From Dryobates pubescens (taxonomy: Eukaryota; Chordata; Aves; Piciformes; Picidae): a DNA stretch of 64,000 nt. Positions 1-11,000 of the stretch are shown here, in pieces (the stretch's first letter is position 1; each line of letters starts with the position of its first letter). Under the pieces are notes generated by a model. That model ran no database searches. It saw only the letters and a program-made list of their open reading frames with translations, and was not told where the DNA came from. Position numbers and translations under genes: made by a program. The stretch lies in assembly GCF_014839835.1 (NCBI RefSeq), contig NC_071626.1, positions 248,001 through 312,000 of the forward strand, read 5' to 3'.

Positions 1-1172
1 CCTTCAGCTGAGACCGAAAAGCATTTTGCAGCGGCAGGCTGCGTGGGTGGGGAGCAGGGCACCGTGAGCCCTTCGGGGGATGCCTGGGCTGCTAAATATA
101 GAGGAGCGCTCGGCTCGCCCGCAGCCTGCGGTCTGTTTCCAGAGCTCGCAGCGAGTGTGGCGCTGGCTGTGCCGGGAAGGGAACGGGGGGGCGGGGAAGC
201 TGGGTGCTGCGAGCTGGCTGCGGCCCGGAGCTGCTGCTCCAGCTGGGTGCCAGGGCTGAGCTCCCCGCGGTGCCCACGCAGCGCCGGGCTGGCCGCCGCG
301 CAGATGGCCGTCACGTGCGGGGGGTGCTGGGACGAGCGGGTTGGTGGCAGCCTCAGCACGGGGCTGGGACCTGGTGGCACTTCCCCTTCTCCCCCTGCCC
401 CCCCAGTGCCCGTGACGCGAGGGCTCCGTGCGAGGGCTGCGTCTCGGTTCCCTTTCCGCCCGTTCTGGCTCGGGTCTAGCACGGCACCAAAGACCCTCAG
501 GCAGAGTCACAGCCCAACAAGAGACCCCATTAGAGACGCTGGAGCAGCCCGCAGAAAGGATCTCCTCTCCATTACATTGGCTAGGGCTCGAGTTCTCATG
601 TGCACAAAGGGCCCCCGCAGCCGTGTGAAACGGCCACGAAGCAGATGTGAAAACGACTGATGTGGTCCTTGCAGCCCCTTCACTCTGGGAAAGAAGTGCA
701 CAGTGCCCGGGCTGCAAACGAGAGTCACACCTGGGCATCTGGCACTAAATCACATCCAGCCCTTCACAGGCTCTGATCCACACAGGTTTAATCTTGCCCC
801 TTTCTGCAGCAGTCACCCAGAGAATATATTTCCAGGATTTTAAAAAAGAAAAAGACAACCAAAGGCGGTGTTTTTCCCCAAGACCTTCCTTCTGAGCCTT
901 TCAGTCCCAGCCTGCCTCCTGGTGCAGTCTGTGTGGCCTCTGACAGCAGCAAAAGACTGAGCTGAGTACGCTGTGCTAGGTGCAAAGCCTTTAATTAGAG
1001 CTTCCCCAAACCCCCGATCTGAGAATGGCTGTTGTGAAACCATGCCCAGGAGCAAACTGGCTCCAAACCCGACCGTGTCCATTCCCCCAGCTCTCCTGTT
1101 TTGATTCCGTGCTCTTGAGATAGGCAAAGAGGAAATGCAGAGTCGGTCTTTGCTGGATCCAGGTGCCCTGTG
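1..1172. other. GC/CpG-rich left edge, no gene recognised
   Basis: The first ~480 bases are rich in CpG and look like part of a CpG island cut by the window edge. They hold an exact MEF2-type site, CTAAATATAG, at 92-101, which could also act as a TATA-like element, and a CACGTG E-box near 314-319. Open frames here have no recognisable protein content. ITPR2 lies beyond SSPN in other vertebrates, but no ITPR2 coding sequence is visible. From ~480 to 1172 I see nothing specific. Confidence 0.4.
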
Positions 1173-1178
1173 TTTATT
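1173..1178 (-). terminator. SSPN: Candidate distal SSPN poly(A) signal
   Basis: AATAAA on the minus strand, about 3.5 kb past the SSPN stop. Mammalian SSPN has a long 3' UTR, so this distance is plausible. It is a candidate only, since a hexamer can occur by chance. Confidence 0.2.
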
Positions 1179-1952
1179 CATTAACCATTCAGACACCGAC
1201 AGAACCCATGAGGAACGCTGCTCTCTTCCAGAAGCAAAGGGTTAAGCTGCCAGAAGGGGATGAGTGGACTGAGCCCAGCACTGGCTGGCTCCCAGGTGAA
1301 GGCTGCCCTGTTACGGAGGTGCACAGCTTGCCAACCAGGAGGTTCTCCCTTCTGCCGTCACCACTGGGGGCATTTGCAGCACCTCTGTGATCATCACCAC
1401 CACGTCCTTCGTGCTCTGGCAGACTGAAGCCCAGGGGTGAGTAGGCAGAGGCCAGGCAACAGGAGCCTAGCCCCATCTAACTAGGGAGGCTCTGGGAGAC
1501 CAGTGCCTGGAGGGTGATGTGAGACAGGGAGAACAAACGTGTGTGAGACAGAGGCCACAGGCTCAAGGAGATAAAAGCCCAGCCATGGGGTAATGTCATT
1601 GTGCTGGGGACAGCCAGCCAGGCTCCCACCACAGCTCTGCTGCCAGCCTGCATGCAGCACAGCCGAGGCTGCAGGGCTGCAGACCAAGGATTTTCTGAGG
1701 ACATTTGGGAAAGGGCAGGGTGGGAGCATGCCCTGCTCTCCAGCAGAGCTTTCCTCTTGCTCTGCCAGCCCTGGGGTGCAGCACCTGGTGGCAAAAGCAG
1801 GAGGAATGCCCAAAGCTCAGGTGGCACTCAGCCTTCCCCCCCAATCCCTTTCCCACTTCTTGTTCTCTTCTTTGCAGAAAGGATGTCCCATGCTACTGGC
1901 CAGAGGGAGGAAGGAGTGCAGTAAGGCTGCTGTAGGTGGGAGGAAGGTGTAC

Positions 1953-2206
1953 AGAATCAATCACAGAACCAGAGTCATTTGGCTTGGAAAAGCCACCCAA
2001 GCTCGTCCAGTCTGAGCAGCAGTCCAGCATAACCATGGCCCCAGGTGCCATGGCTACAGGTTCTGGAACACTTCCAGGGATGGGGACTCCACCACCTCCC
2101 TGGGCAGCCTCTGCCAGTCCCTGACTACTATAGCAGGAAGGAAATTTTTCCTCATCTCCAACCAAACCCTCCCCTGGTGCCACTGGAGGCCACTTGCTCT
2201 GCCCTA
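1953..2206 (-). repeat. CR1 LINE 3' end, 5'-truncated
   Basis: Read on the minus strand this is the conserved CR1 3' region. It has the motif for a wide CR1 family: a gain of 'gaggtttaggttgg'-type sequence, then 'ggctgcccagggaggtggtggagtcccc', a short tail and the terminal CR1 repeat region at the left end. The copy is short and diverged, and its 3' terminus is at 1953. Confidence 0.85.
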
Positions 2207-3716
2207 CGCTTCCCCAGAGAGCACAGCTGGAGCTGTGCAGGGGAGGGGGACAACCAACATCTGAGTGCAAGAGAGAGACCCCTCCGTATCTACCTCAACA
2301 GGAGGCTGGCCCTGGCACACACCCATGAGCTCTGCTGGAGTTAGGGGAGGCAGGCCTCTTCCCACTGCCCATGGATGGCACCACCCTTCCCATCACCATG
2401 TCTTATACCACCAACCCATCCCCACTGCTGTCCCAGCTCCTCCAGCATGCCTGGGAGCCGGGCTTAGGGCTTTGGATGGGGGGCAATATGTAAGGAGCAA
2501 ATGGGCACCCTTGCAAACGTGTCCTGCAGCCAGGCTTCCTGGCATATGGGTGCATAAAAAGGGACATTTGGAAGCTGGGCTCAAAAACTTTGATTTTCTG
2601 ACACTCTTCACTTGGCAGCTTGGCAGGAAGCACCTTGGGGATGCTGTGCCTGCTCTGGAGTCACCTTCCATGACCCCAAGTCCTGCTCTAGGTGACCACA
2701 GGAGACGTAACTGGGCTGTGACCTTCTGACTGGAGGTGTGCTTTGCTGGCCCTGGGGTGATGCATGACCACCTCGTGGAAGGCAGTTCTGGGGCAGCATG
2801 AGAACTCCACCAGCTTTTGTCAGACTGAGGATTTTTACTTCCCGTCAGATATTTTTAGTGCAGAAACAGAAAGGTTTTGCTTCTTTGAAGCCCTACAGAG
2901 ATTTTATTTGCTTCCTCCATGCTAATGATTCTATCAGAGCTCTTCTGGCAGGTGGCTGCTGCACCCAAGCTCAGAGACAGCCCTGCTCTGGCTGGGCTGG
3001 GAAATCCCTGGTGGTGGCAGGGTGTGAGCTCCAGCTGCCCTGCCCTTGCACAGGGAGTGGTTGGCAGGCAGCACCAACTGCTGCTGATTCCACACTGCTC
3101 CTGTCCTTGCAAGTCCCTGCTGTGCAAGTGCAGATGGCAGCTCAGGGGACAGACTGACAGACTTGGCCTGGGATAAGGCTGATGAGATGCAGAGCACTTC
3201 CAGAGCAGCACCTGCAGGGTGAGAGAGCTCTGTCTGAAGGCTCTTTGTTAACCTCCTGAGGGGAGGAGGACTCCTGAGCCCTCACCACCACAGGTGCCGG
3301 CTTCAGGAGCCTGGCAGCCTCCTCTTGCTTCCCTCCCTGCACCCCACTCTAAAGGCACTCATTGGTGCAGGTCTGCTGGCCCAGCTCCACTGGCTGGTGT
3401 GTAAGGCTGATTGGCTTCAAAAATGGCACCAAAACTGCGTTTGGCCTTTTGTGCTTGGAGTATAATTGGTGGAATTGGCTGGACACCAGGCTGGGAGTCT
3501 GCACTCCAGCAGTGCCAACAGAGGCTGTAACCTGGCTGTTGATTTAGGGTCCTGCACTCCAGCAGCGGAACTCAAGGCTGATCTCTTCTCACAAAGCGTC
3601 AAGCACTCCTACTTCAGAATCTGCCTGGGGTCTCAAGCAGGACCCACCAGCCACTGTCAGTCAACCTCCTGCTGCTCATTGGTAATTGGATTTTAGGTGA
3701 CCTCTGTCTTTTGTCA
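2207..3716. other. SSPN: Gene-free stretch, possible SSPN 3' UTR
   Basis: No coding or repeat signal was recognised. A minus-strand AATAAA at 2903-2908, about 1.8 kb past the SSPN stop, is a candidate end of the SSPN transcript, which would put part of this stretch in the 3' UTR. Confidence 0.3.
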
Positions 3717-4104
3717 CTCTGAAAGGCTGGGGTTGGTCAGCCTGGAGAAGAGAAGGCTGAAGGAAGACCTTATGGGTCTCTACACCTCCCTGAAAGGAGG
3801 CTGGAGCCAGGTGTGGGTTGGTCTCTTCTGCCTTGTTACAGGTGATAGGAAAAGAGGAAAAGGTCTCAAGCTGCACCAGGGGAGGTTTAGGTTGGACAGC
3901 AAAGAAACTTCTTGACTGACAGGGTTCTCTGAGCCTGGCACAGGCTGCCCAGGGTGGTGGCTGAATCCCCACCCCTGGAGGTGTTTCAGAGAGGCAGAGA
4001 TGTGGTGCTGGGGGCCATGAGTTAGCCCCAGCCTTGGCAGAGTCAGAGAATGGTTGGAGTGGATCTTGAAGGTCTTTTCCAAATGAAAGGGTTCCAGGAT
4101 TCTC
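3717..4104 (+). repeat. CR1 LINE 3' end
   Basis: A plus-strand CR1 copy of ~390 bp. It begins in the last codons of ORF2 (the 'FSLEKRRLK' motif is readable near 3735-3765), runs through the conserved 3' UTR and ends with the typical 'cttgaaggtcttttcc...gattct' terminus. It lies inside the presumed SSPN 3' UTR in antisense orientation to SSPN. Confidence 0.9.
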
Positions 4105-4680
4105 TCAGTCTTATCTGTATTTCATGTGGCAGTCACCAATAGAGTCACTTTGCTGCTGGTCTCAACCTGCATTCAAAGAGGTCTTGACCTCCCTTATTAC
4201 TTTCCCATGTGGCAAACCTCAGCAGGTTAGTGTGGATTGCACCCAGAGCACTCAGCAGACAACACATTGTCTAGGCATGATCAGCAGAACTGTAATGAAG
4301 CAGCCAGGAGCAGATCCTGGTCTGGCAGCAAATCTGAGGGCAAGGACAGACCTCTGCCAGTGAGGGAAGCAGGCCCTAGGTTTTAGTGGCTGCAGGCTGT
4401 AGATGAGTCCCCAAAGCTGTCATTTTGTCTGTGGCTATTCAGGATCCTCCCTGCGAGTATTTGTGCAGCTGCATCTTTAGGCTTTGTGACCTCTGCCTCA
4501 TCTCACAGGAGCAGCCACATGAAGTGCTCTTCAAACTATACCAAATCTCTTCATTAAAAGTGAGAATGCTTTCTCCTGTCAGAGCCCTTACCAGCACTCA
4601 TCCCTTGGTGGTGTGTGTGGTGGCAGCCCTGCAGACATCTCCCCATGCCTGGCTGCAGCCCCCCCAGCCCATCCCAGCCC

Positions 4681-5046
4681 CTATGCTTTCTGCTGCTGGC
4701 CCTCGGCAGCAGCCAGGGGGTAGAACCGAACGCCCACATAGAAGACCTGGTACCTGTGCTTCCACACCACGAAGCAGGCTGCCAGGCACACCAGGGCTGC
4801 TGCCAGGTTGAGGCCCATCTGCAGCAGCAAGTAGAGGCTGAGCATGCTGGTGAGGCTGCCGCAGTCAGTGGCGTCCTGGTAGACGAAGGTCCTCCCAAGA
4901 GGGTCTTCCATGTCCAGCTTGCAGTGGCAGGACTCGAGGAGGCTGTCACAGGTGAATTTGGTCATCTGCACATAGTGGTGTGCAGCAAAAGCCACGGCCA
5001 AAACACAGGCAACCAGAGCCAGGGCACTCAGGATGAAGTACATCAG
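4681..5046 (-). CDS. SSPN: SSPN coding exon 3 (last)
   Basis: Encodes residues 99-219: spans 3 and 4, the cysteine-bearing extracellular loop and the C-terminus ending QQQKA. The acceptor follows a pyrimidine-rich TTTCAG at 5050-5047. The TAG stop is 4683-4681. Confidence 0.95.
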   Translation of the reverse strand: MMYFILSALALVACVLAVAFAAHHYVQMTKFTCDSLLESCHCKLDMEDPLGRTFVYQDATDCGSLTSMLSLYLLLQMGLNLAAALVCLAACFVVWKHRYQVFYVGVRFYPLAAAEGQQQKA

Positions 5047-8000
5047 CTGAAAGACAGCAAAACAAAGAAAATCAAGAGCAAACCTCACTCTTACCCAGCC
5101 ACGGGAAGGAGGAGGAGCAGGGAACAAAGGCTGCAGTGTCCTGCTCAGGGAGAGTGCTCTGTGTCCTGTCTGCACATGCAGGGCTTCAGGACAGATGTGC
5201 AGGTCCTGGTGAAGCAGAGCTCAGCAGGGCTCTGCAGCTCTGCCCTGCACATTTCACATGTGACTCTCAGACCTGATGAGAGCACCAAGAGACCGGTGTC
5301 TGTGTATTTGTCTCCTATCCATCCTCAGACAGAAGCTTTAAGAGAGGGAGGGAGGGAAGGACAAGCGTCTGCTTGTCACCCACTGCTCTTCACAAAGCTT
5401 GAGAACAGGGTGGATTTTATCACAGGTTGCTGTGCAGAGTCGTGTGTGTCCCCAGACACAGGGAACCAGCAGCAGCTCAGAGCCTTTGCTGCTCCAAGGT
5501 GCACCTGAGACCTGTGGCCACCAGCAGATGTGGGCTCAGCACTCTCAAAGGTGTTTACAGAGCAATCTCCCTGCCAGCTGCAGGCAGGGTTCCAAACATC
5601 TGATGCCTGCGGGGGAGCACAGGATCCCATCAGCAGATCCATCACATGCCAGACCTGGAGGCAGCTTCAACGTCACAAATACAGCCACGTGGTGAGCTCT
5701 GCCCAGGGACCACAGCTGGCCACAGAAAACTGACAGCCTCAGAGCGATGGGCACCGTGACTGCTGCCTGAACAGGAGGAGAAGGGGAAGTGGGCAGTGCC
5801 AGCATGTGATGAGGGCAGAGCAGGGCAGCTCAGCCTCCCACGGCTTCCCCTTCTGAGCAAGAAACATTTCTGCAGTATTTCCCAGCAGCAGTTTTGCTCC
5901 ATGCCAAAAAGACAAGGAACTGCCCAAGGATGGAATTCCTGATGGGAAAGGCCCCAGGCCATTGTCAGAGGTGCTGCTGGCTCGGCCGCTAGCCCCTGCA
6001 GGCAGCGGCTGTGCTGTGCGCCACGGCTGAGCCCGGGCAGGGCTGGAGGCTGTCATGCAGCTGCAGGAGATGCTGTGATGAGAAGCATGGGGAGTGACCT
6101 GTCAGCTATCAGCAGATAGCCCAGGAAGGCCACAGGGGATCTCAAGACTTCCCTCTGTGGTCCCACTATGTTTTTTTTGCCAAGGACGGACAATCTCCCG
6201 CTGTTAATAGCCAGGCGCCAGCTGGGCATGCTGCTTTGCCATGCTGCAGGGCACTCTTCCTGCAGACACAGAGGTGGGATGGGGCAGAAATTCAGCCTGG
6301 GACTGGCTGTTCAAGCCCCAGAGGGCTTCGGGTGGGGTGTCCCTTCCTCACTGACACACTAGGTGCTGTGGGTACCTGAGGCAAGCTCAGGGAGGGGCTC
6401 TGCTGGCAGCAGCTCTGGCACCCCCTTTGTCAGCAGTGGCCAGGGCTCAGGCAGATGTGACATGAATGCAGCAGCTGTTGAGAAGGGAGCAAGGCAGAGA
6501 AGACTGCACAGGTCCCCTCCTATTTCCCACCCCATGAGAGTGGGTTCGCTCACTGTCACTCACAGTGGCCACAGGGTCACCTCCAGGGCTGACTAAAGCC
6601 CCCAGGGCTCTGTGTGTGTGGTCCTCCTCCCAGAGTGGGGTTTAGGCTGTGCAAGGAATCCTGGGCTGCTTACCACACTGCAGGGAAGCTCAGCCACCAT
6701 CTCATTGTGGCTATGTGGCACCAGCCACCAGCCTGAGAGCAGGGCATGGGCATCTGCACTCAGTGCCCTCCAGAGGTGCCCTCCAACCCCTGCCGCTCTG
6801 AGATTTCACACCCCCTAGGGACACTTGGTAAGTTTGGTTTCTTGTGTGAGCCATGGCTCACCTTCCTCACTGTCTGGGTGGGTGGTGGAGACCTCTGAGT
6901 TGTCCAGCCCAACATGCCCTCCCAGCACCAGGGATGACTCCCTTCCTGCCTGGAGGCCAAGTTCGATCTGATGCTGCAGTGCAGGCCATAAAAAGCCTGG
7001 CATGGCAGCCACCGCCCAGCCCAACAGCTCCCTGGGCAGCCCTGGCATTTGCTGGAGGGCATAAAGGTGACAGGGAAAGAAAGAGAAGGCACTCAGAGGG
7101 CAGCAGCTATTGTTCTGCTCCTGCCTTTCCTTGTGTGAGGGTGGGGACCGCTTGAGAGACTTTCAAGACCCACCTGGATGTGTTCCTGTGTGCCCTGCCC
7201 TGGGTGACCCTGCTCTGGCAGAGGTCCCTTCCAACCCCTTCCGCTCTGTGGTTCTGTGAACCAATGTTCCCAGTCTTTGTTTTCCAGTTTCTCACCAGTG
7301 TGAATGAAGCCCTACAGGAGGCACCACGCACTGAGCCCTGGCTGCCTGCTGAGGTGCAGCCTCTCCCGCCTCAACCCTGAGGGCAGGCACCTGGAGATTT
7401 CCAGGCACCCTTTGGGGCTTGCCTTACTCCTGCACTTCTTCATTCCACAGTGAGCTGCAGAGCTGCTGGGAGGGTGCTGAGATGCTGCTCAGATCACCCT
7501 ACAATCAACCCCTGTTTAAGTGCCCCCCTCCCTGCATGTCCCCCCATGTCTCACCCAGCTCTCTATGAATTCCCAGGCCTTCCTGAACACTTCCCCGGTT
7601 GTTCCAGCTTCTCTGATCTGAACCTCATTGATAATCCCAAAATATGGCAAACAAGAAGTTCCCTGGCTCTGGTTTGAAATATTTGTTACTGAGAGTTTCT
7701 TCCTTAGCTGCCTGGAAAATGCCAGAAAACCATCCCTGCATTTCAGGGTCATTTTCACTTCTTTTCATGTGACCTTCCAAACATCCCCAACCTTCCTGAG
7801 TGGTTTTCATGGCAGGAGAGGAAAAATAAATAAATCAAAAGCACTGCAGGTACCTTGACTGTGAACTGCAGGCACGTCTTCTCCTCAGGCTGGTAGGAAG
7901 TACAAAGCATCACAAATCCCACCAAGGACACCACACAGACCTGCAGGGGCAGGAGAAGCAAAATGTAAGGTTCAAAAATCCTACCCAAAAAAACCCAAAA

Positions 8001-11000
8001 CCTTTTATTTTTTAAGCTAAAAGACTCTTCTGTGTCGGCAGGAGCATAGCTCCAGGTGCGGTGTGTAAGTCAACTCCTTTGAGCAGAGGCATGCAAGTAC
8101 CTCCTGTGTGTAGAGGCACTTGTGAGGAGAGAAGAGCTTCAGCACAGAACCATGGAGTCATTCAGGTCTGGGATTGGGAGAGGAAAGGTCTCTCCACAGA
8201 GACCTTAGAGCAGCCTTCAGTATCTGAAGCGTGGCTACAGGAGGACTGGGGAGCGACAAAGGCATGGAGCAAAGGATGAAAGGTGACAGCTTTGGACTGA
8301 AAGAAGCTGGATTTACATCAGACATTAGGAAGAAACTCTTGCCCATGAGGATGGTGAGGAGCTGCAGTGGGCTGCCCAGAGAAGCCGTGGAGGCTCCAAG
8401 CCTGGAAGTATTGAATGCCATTGGGTCCCTTCCTGCTCTCAGCACACCAGGCAGTGCTGCTCAGAGCCAGGCCTCCAGCTCGGCAGAGATGCTGTACCCA
8501 CACTGAGGAGCTGCCTGGCTGTGCTTGAGGCAGCAGCATTGAGCCCTGGGATTTGATCATAAACCCCCAAATTCTTCTTTACATCCACATGGTTGGTGTA
8601 AGGCGGCAGGCAGCATCCTCTGAAGGAGCAGTGCCTCTCCATGGACAGCCAGCCGGGGCCCTCGGGAGCCTGCGAGGCTGCTGGCACTTTCCTCCGCAGG
8701 TTTTACCCCGTGTAGCAGCAGGGCACGGGTGGGAAGCATCGCCTGAGAGCACTGCTGAGGGAGTGTCAGGGTTATTTACTCCTTTCCCTGTCATGGGTAT
8801 TTATAATCTGGTCCCATGACTTACACACAACCTCCCATCTATTTGTTTTCTTTGTTTTACTGTTGATGGCCATAGCTGGCAGGGCTGTCAGGGGAAAACA
8901 ACCTTCCTTGTCAAAGGTCCTTCAGTGCTGGGCTGGGCTGGTTGTGCCCCACGGTGCTGCTCTGTACTCGAGCATGGTTCATTTCTCAGGATTAATGGCC
9001 AGTGTCCTTGGTCCCCTGCACTGTGTATTAATCTTTTAATTCAATTAACAAGCCCACAGAACTTAAGGAGCTGATATCTCCAGCTGCACCCAAGTGCCCA
9101 GCTCCCCCCTGGCAGCAGCAGCTGAAGGGAAGGGCTTGCAGCAAGCCCTGCAGGAGGACATCCACAGACGTGTGGAGCGCTGCGTCCCCGGGCTCCTGTG
9201 GGACCAAAGTGCTGCTGGTGTCACAGCTGGCCCCCAGTGTGCTCAGCACCTGCTGCTGAGGGATCTTCTTGTGAGCAATCAGCTGCCTTGCAGGGCCTGC
9301 ACTTGTGGGCGGTCACACTCGTGTGCCCCAGGCTCAGATGTGCCTCCAGGTTACTGCTGTGAGATATCATGGGATCCTGCCTGCTCTCCAGCCCTCTTCC
9401 TGCTTCCCAGGAAAGCCAACAGAGCTGCATTCATGGCTGAGGGCAGAGCCAGGCACTGATGGTGCCATCTTCCCTCTACCATCGAGTGCCTCACACGACC
9501 CTTGCGAAAGCCCTGCTGGCCTTCGCGCAGCAGGGTCAGCCCTGCCCCTCCAGGCAGCTTCCCATGCAAGAGGCTGAGGGATCTCCGTTCCTGCATGTGC
9601 TCCACACAGGTCCTCTGGGGTTCAAATCACACACTTAGAGCTATGTGAAGAGGCACGTTTGACTCCCCACTGCACTGCACGCAGCTGAGCCTGCTCCAGC
9701 ACCTGCCTGCTATGAATCTGTTCTACACATCAAGCAGGTCCTGCAGGAGCTGCAGAAGGGCATGGATTAGATCAGCTCCCGTGGCTGCTGTCTGGAAATC
9801 CAGGACTGTGCCTTCCTCTGCTGAGTAAATCTCAAGTCAGGCTTGTGTCAAGGAGCTGTTTGCAAACTCTGCAGAGGCCCAGCACAGGCTCTGCTGTGAG
9901 AGGTTATCCAAGGGAAGGATTTAAATTTAGAAAAGCCCCAAATGCAGCTCAGATGTATGCAGGGTTCAGATTAAACTCTGGCTGAGGCGTGCCCTGTGGA
10001 GCCCTCCTGCTCACAGCTGGCTACTGGAGCTGCCTGGGGAAGCTCAAGGTTTGTGCTGCACAAGAGTTCAGTGCTGGGAGTGTTTAGCAGGACATGGTTG
10101 ATGTTTCTTGCATTAGGCAAGGACATCTCAGTGTTGAAAAGTGACCCTTTTTGGTGGTCTTCTTTAAACCACAATTAAAATGGGAGTAGATATTTTCTGG
10201 GTCACCCCCACTCCAAGGAGGGCTTGATCCTGCGGGGGTGAGAACTGGATTAAGAACCTATAGATTTCAGCAGGAACAGGACCTGGTACCAAGGGCATTT
10301 AGCAGTGGGTCCCAGCTGGTGGGTGGGTGCTCATCCTGTGCCAGATCTTTTGAGACACTTTTTGCACTAGAGAAAATAGCAGCTGGAGCCATGGCTGCTG
10401 CCTGGATCTGCTCCTGAAAGAGAGGGTTCTTTTGTAAGCCTGGTTTAAAGCCTAGGTTTGCATCCATCCACCACACACGAGGGTTTCAGACAACAGAAGC
10501 CATGACCACCCTGGGCAATCACTGCTGATGAGCACCTCTGCAACTTCCCTCACCGCCAGAGTCCTGCAAACCCAGCTGGAAGAGAGCCTGCCTGGCACAG
10601 CTCTGATGCTGCCTGCTTTTGATCACAGTGGAAATGATTCCAGACCAGATTTTTCAAGGAGAAATGCATCATTTCTTCCTCTGAGTGTCAGAAGGCCACA
10701 AGCTAATGACACAGAATAACAAGGGTGCCATCACTACCCACTGCAACACTTCTCATCCACAGATCCCAAAGCAAGGCTGCCAGGCACCCACCATAACCCC
10801 ACTTAGCAGAGGAGATCACAAGGCCTTAACAGGGGTAAGAAACCTGCCCAAAGCTGTGCAGAGGAAATAAAACCCTGCAGGGCTGGGTGGGGTTGTGAAG
10901 AGTTCATACAAGACCTTCAAGGCAGCAAGAAGAAAGAGGCTGCTGGGGTGGTGGAATGGGAGTGGCTGTGGTCCAGGGAAAATCTGGGATGAAATCTGAC

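Noticed and set aside
4615-5508. A 297-codon plus-strand frame over SSPN exon 3
   Set aside because: Antisense to the securely identified SSPN exon, with no recognisable protein content.
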